Assembly (NCBI GenBank): GCA_027489375.1
Contig: JAIXZW010000007.1
Location: forward strand, 270,940-334,939
Length of the DNA: 64,000 nt
Direction of reading: 5' to 3'
Origin: Paracoccaceae bacterium
GTDB taxonomy: Bacteria > Pseudomonadota > Alphaproteobacteria > Rhodobacterales > Rhodobacteraceae
Position 1 is the first letter of the stretch. Every line of letters begins with the position of its first letter. The notes under the pieces are model-generated. The model saw only the letters and a program-made list of their open reading frames with translations, was not told the DNA's origin and did no database searches. Made by a program: the position numbers and the translations under genes. Below are positions 49,548-58,485 of this stretch, one piece after another.

Positions 49548-50600
49548 TTATTCGAGCGGTCCCATGACCGTCTCGGCGGTCACGGCTTCCTGCGTTGCGG
49601 CCAGTTCCGGATCGGGAACCAGACCGTATTGCGTCAATTCGCCATCCGGCCCGACCATATCGTCCGAGACGAAGAATTCGATGTATTCCTTCAGCCCGGG
49701 GATCACGCCGATATGCTGCTTCTTCACGTAGAAGTAGAGCGGGCGCGACACGGGGTAGTCACCGCTGGAAATCGTCTCGACCGAAGGCACGACACCCGAA
49801 ACCGTGGCAACCTTCAATTTGTCGGTGTTGTTCTCGTAGAACGAGAGGCCGAACACACCCAACGCAGTCGGGTTCGCCTCCAGCCGTGCGAGCGTTTCGG
49901 TGTAATCGCCGTCGATATCGACCGAAGCACCATCGGTGCGGGTCTCGAAGCAGGCGGTTTCGGCCTCTTTCTTCTTGGCATCGTCATCCGCACCGGTCGA
50001 AGCGGCAAGATGCAGGTCATAGGCACCCGTGGCCTTGCAACCTTCAAGCAGAACCTTGGTGTCGAACACCTCGCGCGTGCCGTGCTTGGTGCCCGGAATA
50101 AAGGCAAGGATCGGCTGGTCCGGCAGCGCTTCGTTCACCTCTTTCCACGACTTTGCCGTGTTGTCGGCCAAGGCACCGTCCTTGGCGACCTTGCCACCCA
50201 CGGCAAGGAACACATCGGTCGGCGTCAGCGCGAAATCCGCCCCGTCCAAGGCGCTGGCAAAGACGATCCCGTCATAGCCGATGCGCACCTCCATGATCTC
50301 GGTCACGCCGTTCTTGGTGCATTCGTCGATGTCCGACTGCTTGATGCGGCTGGAGGAGTTGGCGATGTCGATCGTATTCTCGCCCACGCCCTCGCACAGC
50401 TTCTTGCGGCCCGCACCCGAACCGCCGCCTTCGACGACCGGGGTGGGGAAGTCGAAGTTCTCGCCAAAGGCTTCCGCCACGATGGTCGCATAGGGCAGCA
50501 CGGTCGACGAACCGGCGATCTGCAGGTTGTCGCGGGCTTCGGCCATAGGTGCCAGCGCCAGCAGCGAAAGGGCCGAGACGGAAAGTTTCAGGACGGTCAT
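49548..50600 (-). CDS. pstS: Phosphate-binding protein PstS
   Basis: A 350-residue periplasmic phosphate-binding protein. The signal peptide is about 1-22 (LSVSALSLLALAPMAEA). Phosphate-site motifs are IAGSSTVLPYA (about 28-38), EGGGSGAGRKKLCEG (about 57-71) and PGTKHGTREVFD (about 169-180). It is first in pstSCAB-phoU-phoB, preceded by a Pho box 72-89 bases upstream. Confidence 0.96.
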   Translation of the reverse strand: MTVLKLSVSALSLLALAPMAEARDNLQIAGSSTVLPYATIVAEAFGENFDFPTPVVEGGGSGAGRKKLCEGVGENTIDIANSSSRIKQSDIDECTKNGVTEIMEVRIGYDGIVFASALDGADFALTPTDVFLAVGGKVAKDGALADNTAKSWKEVNEALPDQPILAFIPGTKHGTREVFDTKVLLEGCKATGAYDLHLAASTGADDDAKKKEAETACFETRTDGASVDIDGDYTETLARLEANPTALGVFGLSFYENNTDKLKVATVSGVVPSVETISSGDYPVSRPLYFYVKKQHIGVIPGLKEYIEFFVSDDMVGPDGELTQYGLVPDPELAATQEAVTAETVMGPLE

Positions 50601-50660
50601 GGATCACTCCTCTAGGACAGCGCGTCTGTCTGCGCTTGGTCGCCTGCCTAGCGGGGGTCT

Positions 50661-50689
50661 ATGACACCGACGTAATAGGTTTATGACAG
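50661..50689 (-). promoter_or_regulatory. Pho box of pstS
   Basis: On the minus strand CTGTCATAAACCTATTAC (50689-50672) matches the PhoB consensus CTGTCATAAATCTGTCAC at 14 of 18 positions. A third half-site, GGTGTCAT (50668-50661), follows at the expected 11-base spacing. It is 61-89 bases before the pstS ATG. Confidence 0.85.
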
Positions 50690-50776
50690 TTTTGTTGCGA
50701 TGCGCCGAAAGGGGCGGGGCATCCGGCGCCGGTCAGGACACCGAATTTCCATATAAGCCCTTGTTCCAACAATTCT

Positions 50777-51424
50777 TTATGGGCCAACCAAGGCCCGCGC
50801 GAACCGCGCCGAAGCTGCGACCCCGTCGACCAGAACAAGCCCCGTCCTGTCACGAAGCACCGGGAGTAGCGAGGCCATGCCCGCGCAGCCAAGCACCGCC
50901 GCGCCAATTCCGTCCTGCGATTCGGCCAGCGCGATCTCCTCGGCCAGTCGGGCTATGGTTGCGGGACTGCCCTCGTCCACCTCCAAAACCCGAAGGCCCG
51001 AAGCGCGCACCTTGGCGCAATGGCCACCGAAGCCGTAGCTTGCGACATTGCCCGCGATCACCGGCACCGAGACGGCCAAGGTCGTCACGACCGAGAAGCG
51101 GTGTCCCAGCAGGACCGCCATGTGAAACGCCGCCTGTCCGATGCCGATCACGGGGCAATGCGCCGCACCGCGGATCTCGGCCAGTCCGGTATCGTCGAAG
51201 CAGGCGATGACGATGCAGTCCACGCCCTCGTGCCGTGCCGCAGGCAGAAGGGCGAGCACGCCCGCCACCGCCGCCGCGCCGTCCTCCGGTCCTTGGATGG
51301 CGGGCGGACCATCGTGGTTGGTCCACCCTGTCACCTCGGCCTCCGGTAATGCGGCACGGGCCACGGCAACCACGCCTTCCGTCATCGACACGGTGGAATT
51401 GGGGTTGATGTAGAGCAGGCGCAT
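50777..51424 (-). CDS. Asp/Glu/hydantoin racemase family protein
   Basis: A 215-residue cofactor-independent racemase. The two catalytic cysteines are C75 in VIACFDDTG and C180 in AVLGCAGMA. MRLLYINPNSTVSMTEGV is the typical hydantoin-racemase start and PVIGIGQAAFHMAVLLG follows. Hydantoin and allantoin racemases and arylmalonate decarboxylases share this fold; the exact substrate is open. It follows the ABC importer genes after two bases, so it presumably acts on the imported compound. Confidence 0.85.
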   Translation of the reverse strand: MRLLYINPNSTVSMTEGVVAVARAALPEAEVTGWTNHDGPPAIQGPEDGAAAVAGVLALLPAARHEGVDCIVIACFDDTGLAEIRGAAHCPVIGIGQAAFHMAVLLGHRFSVVTTLAVSVPVIAGNVASYGFGGHCAKVRASGLRVLEVDEGSPATIARLAEEIALAESQDGIGAAVLGCAGMASLLPVLRDRTGLVLVDGVAASARFARALVGP

Positions 51425-51426
51425 GA

Positions 51427-52263
51427 TCACACCCCCTTGCCCGCATCCGACCCGTGCCGCGCCCGCCTGCGGTTCATTACCCAGACCGACAGCAGGAACG
51501 CTCCGATCACCACAAAGGAAAAGGCGGTCGTCAGTGTGCCCAGCGCAAAGATCACCGGCGTCGTCACATTCGTCGTCATGCCATAGATTTCCAGCGGCAA
51601 CGTGTTGTAGGAGCCGGAGGTCAGCAAGGTCCGCGCGAATTCGTCGTAGGACAGCGTGAACCCGAAAAGCGCGACCCCCATGAGCGAGGGCGCGATGATC
51701 GGCAGCACGACATGGCGCACAACCTGCCACGCGCTCGCACCTTGGTCGCGGGCCGCCTCTTCGTAGGCCGGGTTGAAGCGGTTGAAGACCGCGAACATCA
51801 CCAACAGACCGAAGGGCAATGTCCACGTCAGCTGCGCCCCGAAGCCCGAGGTCGCCCAGTGGATCGGCAACCCCGCCTGCGTGAAGACCAGCCCGACCCC
51901 GAGCGAGACGAGGATGGAGGGGATCACCAGCGCCGTGATGGCAAGGTAGAAAAGGACTCCCGACCCTATGAACCGCTTGCGGAATGCCAGCCCGCCCATG
52001 ACCGACACGATCACCGTGGTCGCCATGACCATCAGCCCCAGCGCAAAGGAACGGCGGAAACTTCCCCAGATATCCCCCACCGCCTGCGTTTCGAACAATT
52101 CGCGGAACCAGTTGAGCGAGGTTCCCCGCATCGGAAAGGTCAACCCTCCGCCCGGCCCCTGAAAGCTGAGGATGCCGATGGTGATCGTGGGACCATAAAG
52201 GAAAAGCACGTAAAGCCCGAAGAAGGCGGCGAGGATGTAAAAGCTGCGCGGTCTCGGCTCCAT
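51427..52263 (-). CDS. ABC transporter permease, PotC-like
   Basis: A 278-residue inner-membrane permease with six helices and the EAA loop YEEAARDQGASAWQVVRHVVLP (about 165-186). It resembles PotC/YdcV of spermidine-putrescine type importers. It starts one base after the PotB-like gene and ends two bases before the racemase start. Confidence 0.9.
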   Translation of the reverse strand: MEPRPRSFYILAAFFGLYVLFLYGPTITIGILSFQGPGGGLTFPMRGTSLNWFRELFETQAVGDIWGSFRRSFALGLMVMATTVIVSVMGGLAFRKRFIGSGVLFYLAITALVIPSILVSLGVGLVFTQAGLPIHWATSGFGAQLTWTLPFGLLVMFAVFNRFNPAYEEAARDQGASAWQVVRHVVLPIIAPSLMGVALFGFTLSYDEFARTLLTSGSYNTLPLEIYGMTTNVTTPVIFALGTLTTAFSFVVIGAFLLSVWVMNRRRARHGSDAGKGV

Positions 52264-52264
52264 C

Positions 52265-53128
52265 TCAAAGCTCCTTGCGGATATCGACGAGCCGCAAGAG
52301 CAGCCCTACCACCATCAGCACCGCGCAAAGCAGCACCACCGCCGTGGCCGAGGCGGACGGGTATTGCAGCAAGCCAACGTCGTTCGAGATCAACCGCCCG
52401 ACGTTGGCCGATTGCGATCCCGACATGAAGCGCACGGTGACGAAATCGCCCATCACCAGCGTCAGCACGAAGATCGTGCCGATCATGATGCCCGGCTTGG
52501 TCAGGGGAATGATCACATTCCAGAGTATCTGCGCGCCCGAAGCCCCCGCGTCCCGCGCCGCTTCGATCAGGCTGCGGTCGATGCGCATCATGGTGTTCAG
52601 GATCGGGATGATCATGAAAATCGTATTGAGGTGGACGAAGGCAAGGATCACGGAAAAGTCCGAAAACAGCAGCCATTCCAGCGGCTGGTCGATGACACCC
52701 ATCGACAGGAGTGTTGAATTCGCAATCCCGTTGCGGCCCAGAAAGGGGATCCAGCTGATCATGCGGATGACGTTCGATGTCCAGAACGGCACGGTGCAGA
52801 TCAGCGCCAGAGCGATTTGCCACGTCAGCGTGCGGACATGGAAGGCAAGGAAAAAGGCCACCGTGAAACCGATGCCCAAGGTGAGCGCCCAGACGATCAG
52901 CGCATAGCGGAAGGTGTTCCAGAACACATCATAAGTCACCGCCGAGCCGAACAGGAATTCGTAGTTTTCCAGACTGAGCGCCGGAACGATGGAAAACTCG
53001 GTCGCTTGCCAGAAGCTGACCACCCCGATCATGAGGACGGGCAGGACAAGAAACACGGCCAGCACAAGCACCAGGGGGGCCGCCAGCAGCCAGCCCGTCA
53101 CATCGGGGGATTTGAGGTATCTTAGCAC
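52265..53128 (-). CDS. ABC transporter permease, PotB-like
   Basis: A 287-residue permease with six helices (GWLLAAPLVLVLAVFLVLPVLMIG, about 11-34, and others) and the EAA loop LIEAARDAGASGAQILWNVIIPL (about 190-212). The GTG at 53128 was chosen because GGAGAG lies four bases upstream; a longer frame to 53197 would run through the hairpin at 53161. It pairs with the PotC-like permease. Confidence 0.88.
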   Translation of the reverse strand: MLRYLKSPDVTGWLLAAPLVLVLAVFLVLPVLMIGVVSFWQATEFSIVPALSLENYEFLFGSAVTYDVFWNTFRYALIVWALTLGIGFTVAFFLAFHVRTLTWQIALALICTVPFWTSNVIRMISWIPFLGRNGIANSTLLSMGVIDQPLEWLLFSDFSVILAFVHLNTIFMIIPILNTMMRIDRSLIEAARDAGASGAQILWNVIIPLTKPGIMIGTIFVLTLVMGDFVTVRFMSGSQSANVGRLISNDVGLLQYPSASATAVVLLCAVLMVVGLLLRLVDIRKEL

Positions 53129-53160
53129 GGCGCTCTCCGGCAGGCAGACAGAAGAAAAGG

Positions 53161-53180
53161 CCCCCCGACGGATCGGGGGG
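53161..53180 (-). other. Intercistronic hairpin after the binding-protein gene
   Basis: CCCCCCGA and TCGGGGGG pair around CGGA, 13 bases after the binding-protein stop. As with pstS, it probably sets excess binding protein over permease. Confidence 0.7.
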
Positions 53181-53193
53181 CGCAAGGTCGGCG

Positions 53194-54459
53194 TCACGCC
53201 GCGATGAATTCATTCCATTTGCGGACCATGTACTGGTTTTCATCCATGACCGAATTCCAGCAGGCGACGCGCCCCATCCGCTCGTCGAACGACCCGCCGT
53301 CGCGGGTGTCACCGGCACCGGCCAGCTTGTCGCCGAAGGGGTTGGTGATGTCGCCCGCCGCGGCCTTGCCCTCGAACCAGTAGCCCCATTCGTCGGCGGT
53401 CATGAATTCCTTCGAGGTTTCCGGCACGGCCGAGTAATAGCCCTGACGCATCAGGAAGCCGCCGACCCAGCCCGAGAGATACCAGTTGATGTATTCATAG
53501 GCCGCATCCAGCGCGACGCCCGACAGGTTCGCCGACAGGCCGATGCCGCCGCCCCATGAGCGGTAGCCCTCTTTCAGCGGCTGGTAGACGCAAGGGATGC
53601 CCTTGGATTTGACCGCCGTGATCGCGGGCGACCACATCGACTGGATCACCACCTCGCCCGATGCCATCAGGTTCACGGATTCGTCGAAGGATTTCCAGAA
53701 GGCGCGGAACTGTCCGGCTTTCTTCGCCTCGGTAAAGATCGCCATCGTCTTGTCGATCTCTTCCTTGGTCATGTTGCCCTTGTCGCCATACTGGATGGCC
53801 CCCATCGCCTCGCAGACCATCGCCGCATCCATGATGCCGATGGACGAGATATCGAGGATCGAGGCCTTGCCCTTGAATTCGGGGTTCAGAAGCTCGGTCC
53901 AGCTTTCGATGGGGCGGCCGATCAGATCGGGACGGATGCCCAGCGTATCGGCGTTGTAGATGGTCGGAATCAGGGTCATCCAGCCCGACTCCTCGGCCAC
54001 GAAATCCGTGCCGCCGGGACCCGAGGTGAAGCCCACGGTGTGCGGCGCGGTGCCTTGGGCGATCACGCTGTCGGGGTTGAGCTTGCCATTGCGGAAGATG
54101 CCGACGATCTTGTTGTAATTGGCGATCTTCTTGGTATCCATCGCCTGAAGGTTTCCGGTCGGCCAGACCTTCTTGCAGATCCAGTATTCGATGTCGGCAA
54201 TGTCGAAGCTGTCGGGCTGGGTCGCTGCACGCTGGGTCACGGCATCCGAATCCAGCGCCGTCATTTCCAGCGTGAAACCAAGGTCTTCCTTCACCTTGGC
54301 CGCCACCTCGTTCAGGTTCGACACGCCCGTCCCGAACTGGCGCAGGGTGATGTCCTTGATCTCTTGCGCCCAGATCATCGGTGCGGGAAAGGCCGAAGCG
54401 GCAAGGGCCGCGGCACCACCTTTAAGCAGGCTGCGGCGGGTGTAATGGTTCTTTTTCAT
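53194..54459 (-). CDS. ABC transporter substrate-binding protein, Tat-exported
   Basis: A 421-residue extracellular binding protein of the PotD/opine type. The signal peptide holds TRRSLLKGGAAALAASAF (about 7-24), a Tat-like RR motif, cut near AQ at 31-32. The mature part includes DIADIEYWICKKVW and VVIQSMWSPAITAVKSKGIP and ends in a tryptophan-rich region (GYWFEGKAAAG). The substrate is unknown; the linked racemase suggests an amino-acid-like or hydantoin-like compound. It follows the ATPase gene by 37 bases. Confidence 0.88.
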   Translation of the reverse strand: MKKNHYTRRSLLKGGAAALAASAFPAPMIWAQEIKDITLRQFGTGVSNLNEVAAKVKEDLGFTLEMTALDSDAVTQRAATQPDSFDIADIEYWICKKVWPTGNLQAMDTKKIANYNKIVGIFRNGKLNPDSVIAQGTAPHTVGFTSGPGGTDFVAEESGWMTLIPTIYNADTLGIRPDLIGRPIESWTELLNPEFKGKASILDISSIGIMDAAMVCEAMGAIQYGDKGNMTKEEIDKTMAIFTEAKKAGQFRAFWKSFDESVNLMASGEVVIQSMWSPAITAVKSKGIPCVYQPLKEGYRSWGGGIGLSANLSGVALDAAYEYINWYLSGWVGGFLMRQGYYSAVPETSKEFMTADEWGYWFEGKAAAGDITNPFGDKLAGAGDTRDGGSFDERMGRVACWNSVMDENQYMVRKWNEFIAA

Positions 54460-54496
54460 TGCAGTCGTTCCTCTGGCTGTTGGTTTCTCGGGGCTT

Positions 54497-55474
54497 TCAG
54501 GCGGAAAGGCGGTGCAGCCGCCCTTCGTCCCAGACAAGGCGCACGGCCTCGCCGGGGGATTTCGGGTCCGCGAAGAACTGCTCTTCGGGAATGAGCGCGA
54601 GTATGTCCTGATCGCCCGCCGCACGGGCCGTCAGCGCCACATGCGCCCCCTGGAATTCGACGGCCGTGACCACGGCCTCGGCACCTTCGGCGGCAAGCCG
54701 CACGGCATCGGCGCGGATGGCGAAGCGGCCTTGCGGCAGCGCAAGCACGTTATGTCCGCCCATGAAACGGGCGACGAATTCCGTCTTGGGCGCGTTGAAC
54801 ACCTCGCGCGCGGGACCCGCCTGTTCGATGCGGGCCGCGTTCATCACCACCACCTCGTCGGCAAGCGCCAAGGCTTCGTCCTGCCCGTGGGTGACATGGA
54901 TGAAGGTGATGCCAAGCTCGCGCTGCAACCGCTTCAACTCGGCCCGCATGCGGATACGCAGGAACGGGTCCAGCGCCGACAGCGGCTCGTCGAGTAGCAG
55001 AACCTGCGGGTCGGTGATCAGCGCCCGCGCCAGCGCCACGCGCTGTTGCTGTCCACCCGACAGTTGCGCCGGAAGCCGCGCCGAAAGCGCGGTCATGTCA
55101 ACCAGTTCCAGCATCTCGCCCGCACGGCGCAGGCGTTCGGCTTTATCGACGCCCTTCATCTTGAGAGAGAAGGCCACGTTCTCGGCAACCGACAGATGGG
55201 GGAAAAGCGCATAGCTCTGGAACATCATCGCCGTGCCGCGCTGCGCGGGCGGCAGGACCGACACATCCTTGCCCGACAAAAGGATCGACCCTTCGGATAT
55301 CGCCTCGTGCCCGGCGATCATCCGCAGGGTCGAAGACTTGCCGCAGCCCGACGGGCCGAGCAGGCAAACATAGCTGCCGCCGTGGAACAGGTGGCTTACA
55401 TCCGCCACCGCCACCGCGCCACCCGCGTAACGCTTCGTCACATGGACGAGTTCAAGGTCATGTCCGCCGCGCAT
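54497..55474 (-). CDS. ABC transporter ATP-binding protein, PotA-like
   Basis: A 325-residue ATPase. It has Walker [10 protein letters not shown] (about 41-49), the Q-loop FQSYALFPHL, the signature [14 protein letters not shown], Walker B LLLDEPLSALDP, the H-loop HVTHGQDEALALAD and a C-terminal TOBE-like domain (about 240-325). It is first in the importer operon, ATPase-binding protein-permease-permease-racemase. The start at 55474 fits the family; upstream frame extension is antisense to the regulator. Confidence 0.92.
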   Translation of the reverse strand: MRGGHDLELVHVTKRYAGGAVAVADVSHLFHGGSYVCLLGPSGCGKSSTLRMIAGHEAISEGSILLSGKDVSVLPPAQRGTAMMFQSYALFPHLSVAENVAFSLKMKGVDKAERLRRAGEMLELVDMTALSARLPAQLSGGQQQRVALARALITDPQVLLLDEPLSALDPFLRIRMRAELKRLQRELGITFIHVTHGQDEALALADEVVVMNAARIEQAGPAREVFNAPKTEFVARFMGGHNVLALPQGRFAIRADAVRLAAEGAEAVVTAVEFQGAHVALTARAAGDQDILALIPEEQFFADPKSPGEAVRLVWDEGRLHRLSA

Positions 55475-55618
55475 GTCGTCTCCGTCTGGTGCCTTGGGAC
55501 CAATCGGGCAGCGAAACGCGGCGGATGGCAGGAAAAACCGCCCGCCGTCTGTGGCAAAACCTAGTCTGCCCGCTTTTTGGGCGATCACATCCGGCATGCA
55601 GCCTAGATTGTCGGCGAA

Positions 55619-55630
55619 ATTGTATACAAT
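55619..55630. promoter_or_regulatory. Palindromic operator ATTGTATACAAT
   Basis: A perfect 12-base palindrome between the divergent importer operon and the GntR gene. TTGTATACAA is a common target of FCD-type GntR regulators, so it is the likely site by which the adjacent regulator controls both itself and the importer. Confidence 0.65.
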
Positions 55631-55707
55631 GATCCACACAATCCTGCGCACCCTTGCAGCCGCAAGGCGAAACCCCCAAGAATCGGCGCAAAGAGGAAGC
55701 GAACCCG

Positions 55708-56397
55708 ATGGAAGACGCAGTTCAGGCGCTCGAAGGCAGCAGTATGACGGTTGCAGGCCGTCTTGCCTTGGCCATCCACGAACATCGCCTCGCCCCCGGA
55801 ACGAAACTCGTGGAAGACGAGGTGGGCGAGATTTTCGGCGTCTCGCGCACGGTGGTCCGCGCCGCGCTCCAACAGCTGGCGCATGACCGTTTGGTGACGC
55901 TGAAACGCAACCACGGCGCAACGGTCGCCCAACCCACGATCCGCGAGGCACGCGAGGTCTTCGAAGCCCGCGCCCTGCTGGAACCGAGGACGGCACGATC
56001 CGCGGCCGAACGCACCAAGCCCGACGACATCGTCCGCCTGCAACGCCATATCGACGAAGAACATGACGCGCTGCACGCAGGCGATGCGGGCCGCGCCTTG
56101 CGGCTTTCGGGCCTGTTCCACATCGAGATCGCCCGCATCGCCGATCAGGACACGATCTGCGCCTTCGTCTCCCAGCTCGTCGCCCGCTCCTCGCTCATCA
56201 TCGCGCTCTACTGGCAGCGGCGCAATGCGCTGTGCGAAAGCCATGCCCATCACGCCCTGCTCCGCGCACTGGCTGAAAATGACGGAGCCAGCGCGGAAGA
56301 GTTGATGAAGGGACATCTTCTCGATCTCGTCTCTTCCCTCGACCTGCGCAACCTGCCCGGCCCGCCCCGCACCCTCGCCGAGGCTTTGGGCCGCTGA
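55708..56397 (+). CDS. GntR-family regulator with FCD domain
   Basis: A 229-residue regulator. The winged helix (about 15-80) shows KLVEDEVGEIFGVSRTVVRAALQQLAHDRLV; read in parts, the recognition helix is VSRTVVRAALQQL. The FCD ligand domain (about 88-215) has the metal-type histidine HIEIARIAD and HAHHALLRALAENDG. The ATG at 55708 has GAGGAAG upstream. It is divergent from the ABC importer and shares the palindromic operator with it. Confidence 0.92.
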   Translation: MEDAVQALEGSSMTVAGRLALAIHEHRLAPGTKLVEDEVGEIFGVSRTVVRAALQQLAHDRLVTLKRNHGATVAQPTIREAREVFEARALLEPRTARSAAERTKPDDIVRLQRHIDEEHDALHAGDAGRALRLSGLFHIEIARIADQDTICAFVSQLVARSSLIIALYWQRRNALCESHAHHALLRALAENDGASAEELMKGHLLDLVSSLDLRNLPGPPRTLAEALGR

Positions 56398-56545
56398 TCC
56401 GTCACAACGGCGCGAGGCGCGGGTTTTCCGCACCCCTCCGCTTTGCCGATTGTAAAAAACGCCCCATCTGGCGACGGAGAGAATGGATCGTTGCGTATCA
56501 CCTTCAAAGGCCGCAGCTTGGCCGTGACCCTGCCCAGGATTGCCG

Positions 56546-57790
56546 ATGACCGATGACGCCACCGAAATCGCCCGCCTGATCGCAACTGCCGGCCGACGCA
56601 GACCTCCATTGCTGTGGGCAGCACTTGCCGCGGCGGTCCTTGCGCTTGGCGGGGCGGGATGGTGGGTGAACGCATCGGGCGGCGATGCGATCGTCACCTA
56701 CGACACCGCGCCTGTGACACGGGGCGGTCTGACAGTGACCGTTACCGCGACGGGAACGGTGCAACCGACGGTCAAGGTGGACCTGTCCTCGGAACTGTCC
56801 GGCACGCTTGCCGCCGTTTCGGTCGATTACAACGAAAAGGTAGCAAAGGGGCAAGATCTGGCCCGTCTCGACGACACAAAGGCACGGGCACAGGTGGCCA
56901 ATGCCGAAGCGACCGTCGCCGCCGCCCGCGCCCGCGTGACCCAAGCCGAAGCCACCGCGGCCGAAAGCGCGGAATCATGGAAACTCGCCCAACAGTTGGA
57001 GGAGCGCGGCATCACCGCCAAACGCGACTTCATCTCGAGCGATGCCGAATACCGCCGCGCCCGGGCCGCAGTGGATATCGCCCGCGCCGACCTGACCGTG
57101 GCGGAAGCCAACCTCGAACTCGCCCGTGCCGATCTCGAGAATTCGGTGATCCGTGCCCCCATCGACGGCATCGTCCTGTCGCGCACCGCCGAAGTGGGGC
57201 AGATCGTGGCCTCCTCGCTGAATGCGCCCGTCCTTTTCACCCTCGCCGGCGACCTTTCCCAGATGCAGTTGCAGGTCGATATCGACGAGGCCGACATCGG
57301 CCGCATCGCCACAGGCAACGAGGCAAGCTTTACCGTCGATGCCTTTCCCGGACGCAGCTTTCCCGCCCGCATCGCACAGGTGCGCTACGCGTCTGAAACC
57401 ACCGACAACGTGGTGACATACAAGGCCGTGCTGACGGTCGAAAACCCCGAAGGTCTGCTCCGCCCCGGCATGACCGCAACCGCAGCAATTACCGTGGCCG
57501 AGGTGAGGGACAGTCTTCTCGTTCCCAATGCCGCCCTGCGCTACGCCCCGCCGCAGACGGCCCAAAGCAGCCGTGGCGGCAGCGGGCTTCTGGGGCTGAT
57601 CATGCCGCGCCGCGGCCCAAGCGCCGTCGCTCCCGCCTCGGACGGCAAGACGGTCTGGGTGCTGCGGGACGGCGTGCCCGTCGCCATCCCCGTCACAACC
57701 GGCGAAACCGATGGAAGCCAGACCGCCGTGACTGCCGAGGGGCTTTCCGAAGGCGATGCCGCGATCACTGACCAGAGCGCCGAGCAATGA
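56546..57790 (+). CDS. MacA-like periplasmic adaptor (HlyD/RND-type)
   Basis: A 414-residue membrane-fusion protein of a MacAB-type exporter. It has an N-terminal membrane helix (LLWAALAAAVLALGGAGWWV, about 24-43). The barrel-sandwich strand GTVQPTVKVDLSSELSG follows, then a helical hairpin (about 105-190, Ala/Glu-rich) and APIDGIVLSRTAEVGQIV. The C-terminal barrel contains VWVLRDGVPVAIPV. A glycine/proline-rich insert (SSRGGSGLLGLIMPRRG, about 347-363) is unusual. It overlaps the ATPase gene by four bases (ATGA). Confidence 0.9.
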   Translation: MTDDATEIARLIATAGRRRPPLLWAALAAAVLALGGAGWWVNASGGDAIVTYDTAPVTRGGLTVTVTATGTVQPTVKVDLSSELSGTLAAVSVDYNEKVAKGQDLARLDDTKARAQVANAEATVAAARARVTQAEATAAESAESWKLAQQLEERGITAKRDFISSDAEYRRARAAVDIARADLTVAEANLELARADLENSVIRAPIDGIVLSRTAEVGQIVASSLNAPVLFTLAGDLSQMQLQVDIDEADIGRIATGNEASFTVDAFPGRSFPARIAQVRYASETTDNVVTYKAVLTVENPEGLLRPGMTATAAITVAEVRDSLLVPNAALRYAPPQTAQSSRGGSGLLGLIMPRRGPSAVAPASDGKTVWVLRDGVPVAIPVTTGETDGSQTAVTAEGLSEGDAAITDQSAEQ

Positions 57791-58485
57791 CACCGCTGAT
57801 CGAACTTCGCGCCGTGACGCGCAGCTATGGCAAGGGCGAGGCCGAGGTCCGCGCCCTCGACGGGGTAGACCTTGCCATCAGGGCGGGCGAATTCGTCGCC
57901 ATCATGGGGCCATCGGGTTCGGGCAAATCCACGGCGATGAACATCATCGGCTGCCTCGACCGTCCGTCCAGCGGGAAATTCCTGTTCAAGGGGGCCGAAT
58001 TGCAGGCACTGGACAACGACCAGCGCGCCCTGATCCGGCGGAATTACCTCGGCTTCGTCTTTCAGGGCTTCAACCTTCTTCCGCGCACAACCGCGCTGGA
58101 GAATGTCGAACTCCCTCTGATCTACAAGGGCATCCCGCCCGCCCGGCGCCTGCCGGTCGCCCGCTCCGCCTTGGCGAAAGTCGGCCTGCAGGGCCGCGAA
58201 GGACACGATCCCGCCCAACTCTCCGGCGGCCAGCAACAGCGCGTCGCCATCGCCCGCGCCTTGGCCGGAAACCCCAGCGTAATCCTCGCCGACGAACCGA
58301 CCGGCAACCTCGACAGCCACCGCGGCCACGAGATCATGCAGCTTCTGCAAGCCCTGAACCGTGACGAGGGCATCACCATCGTCATGGTCACGCATGAAGA
58401 AGACATCGCCGCCTATGCCAACCGTCTGATCGTCTTTACCGACGGTTTGATCACCCGTGACACCGGCGCAAAGGCCGCTGCCTGA
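57787..58485 (+). CDS. MacB-like ABC ATPase
   Basis: A 232-residue ATPase of the LolD/MacB type. Walker A is GPSGSGKST (about 40-48), with IMGPSGSGKSTAMNIIGCLD, the Q-loop FVFQGFNLLPRTTALENV, the signature [15 protein letters not shown], Walker B VILADEPTGNLDS and the H-loop MVTHEEDIAAYA. In E. coli MacB the ATPase and permease are one chain; here they are two genes, overlapping by one base. Confidence 0.93.
   Translation: MTPLIELRAVTRSYGKGEAEVRALDGVDLAIRAGEFVAIMGPSGSGKSTAMNIIGCLDRPSSGKFLFKGAELQALDNDQRALIRRNYLGFVFQGFNLLPRTTALENVELPLIYKGIPPARRLPVARSALAKVGLQGREGHDPAQLSGGQQQRVAIARALAGNPSVILADEPTGNLDSHRGHEIMQLLQALNRDEGITIVMVTHEEDIAAYANRLIVFTDGLITRDTGAKAAA

Noticed and set aside
56483..56527. 14-codon leader peptide before the MacA-like gene
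   Set aside because: Starts MDRCVSPSKAAAW with a ribosome-binding site only three bases away. No regulatory codon run or alternative hairpins were seen.
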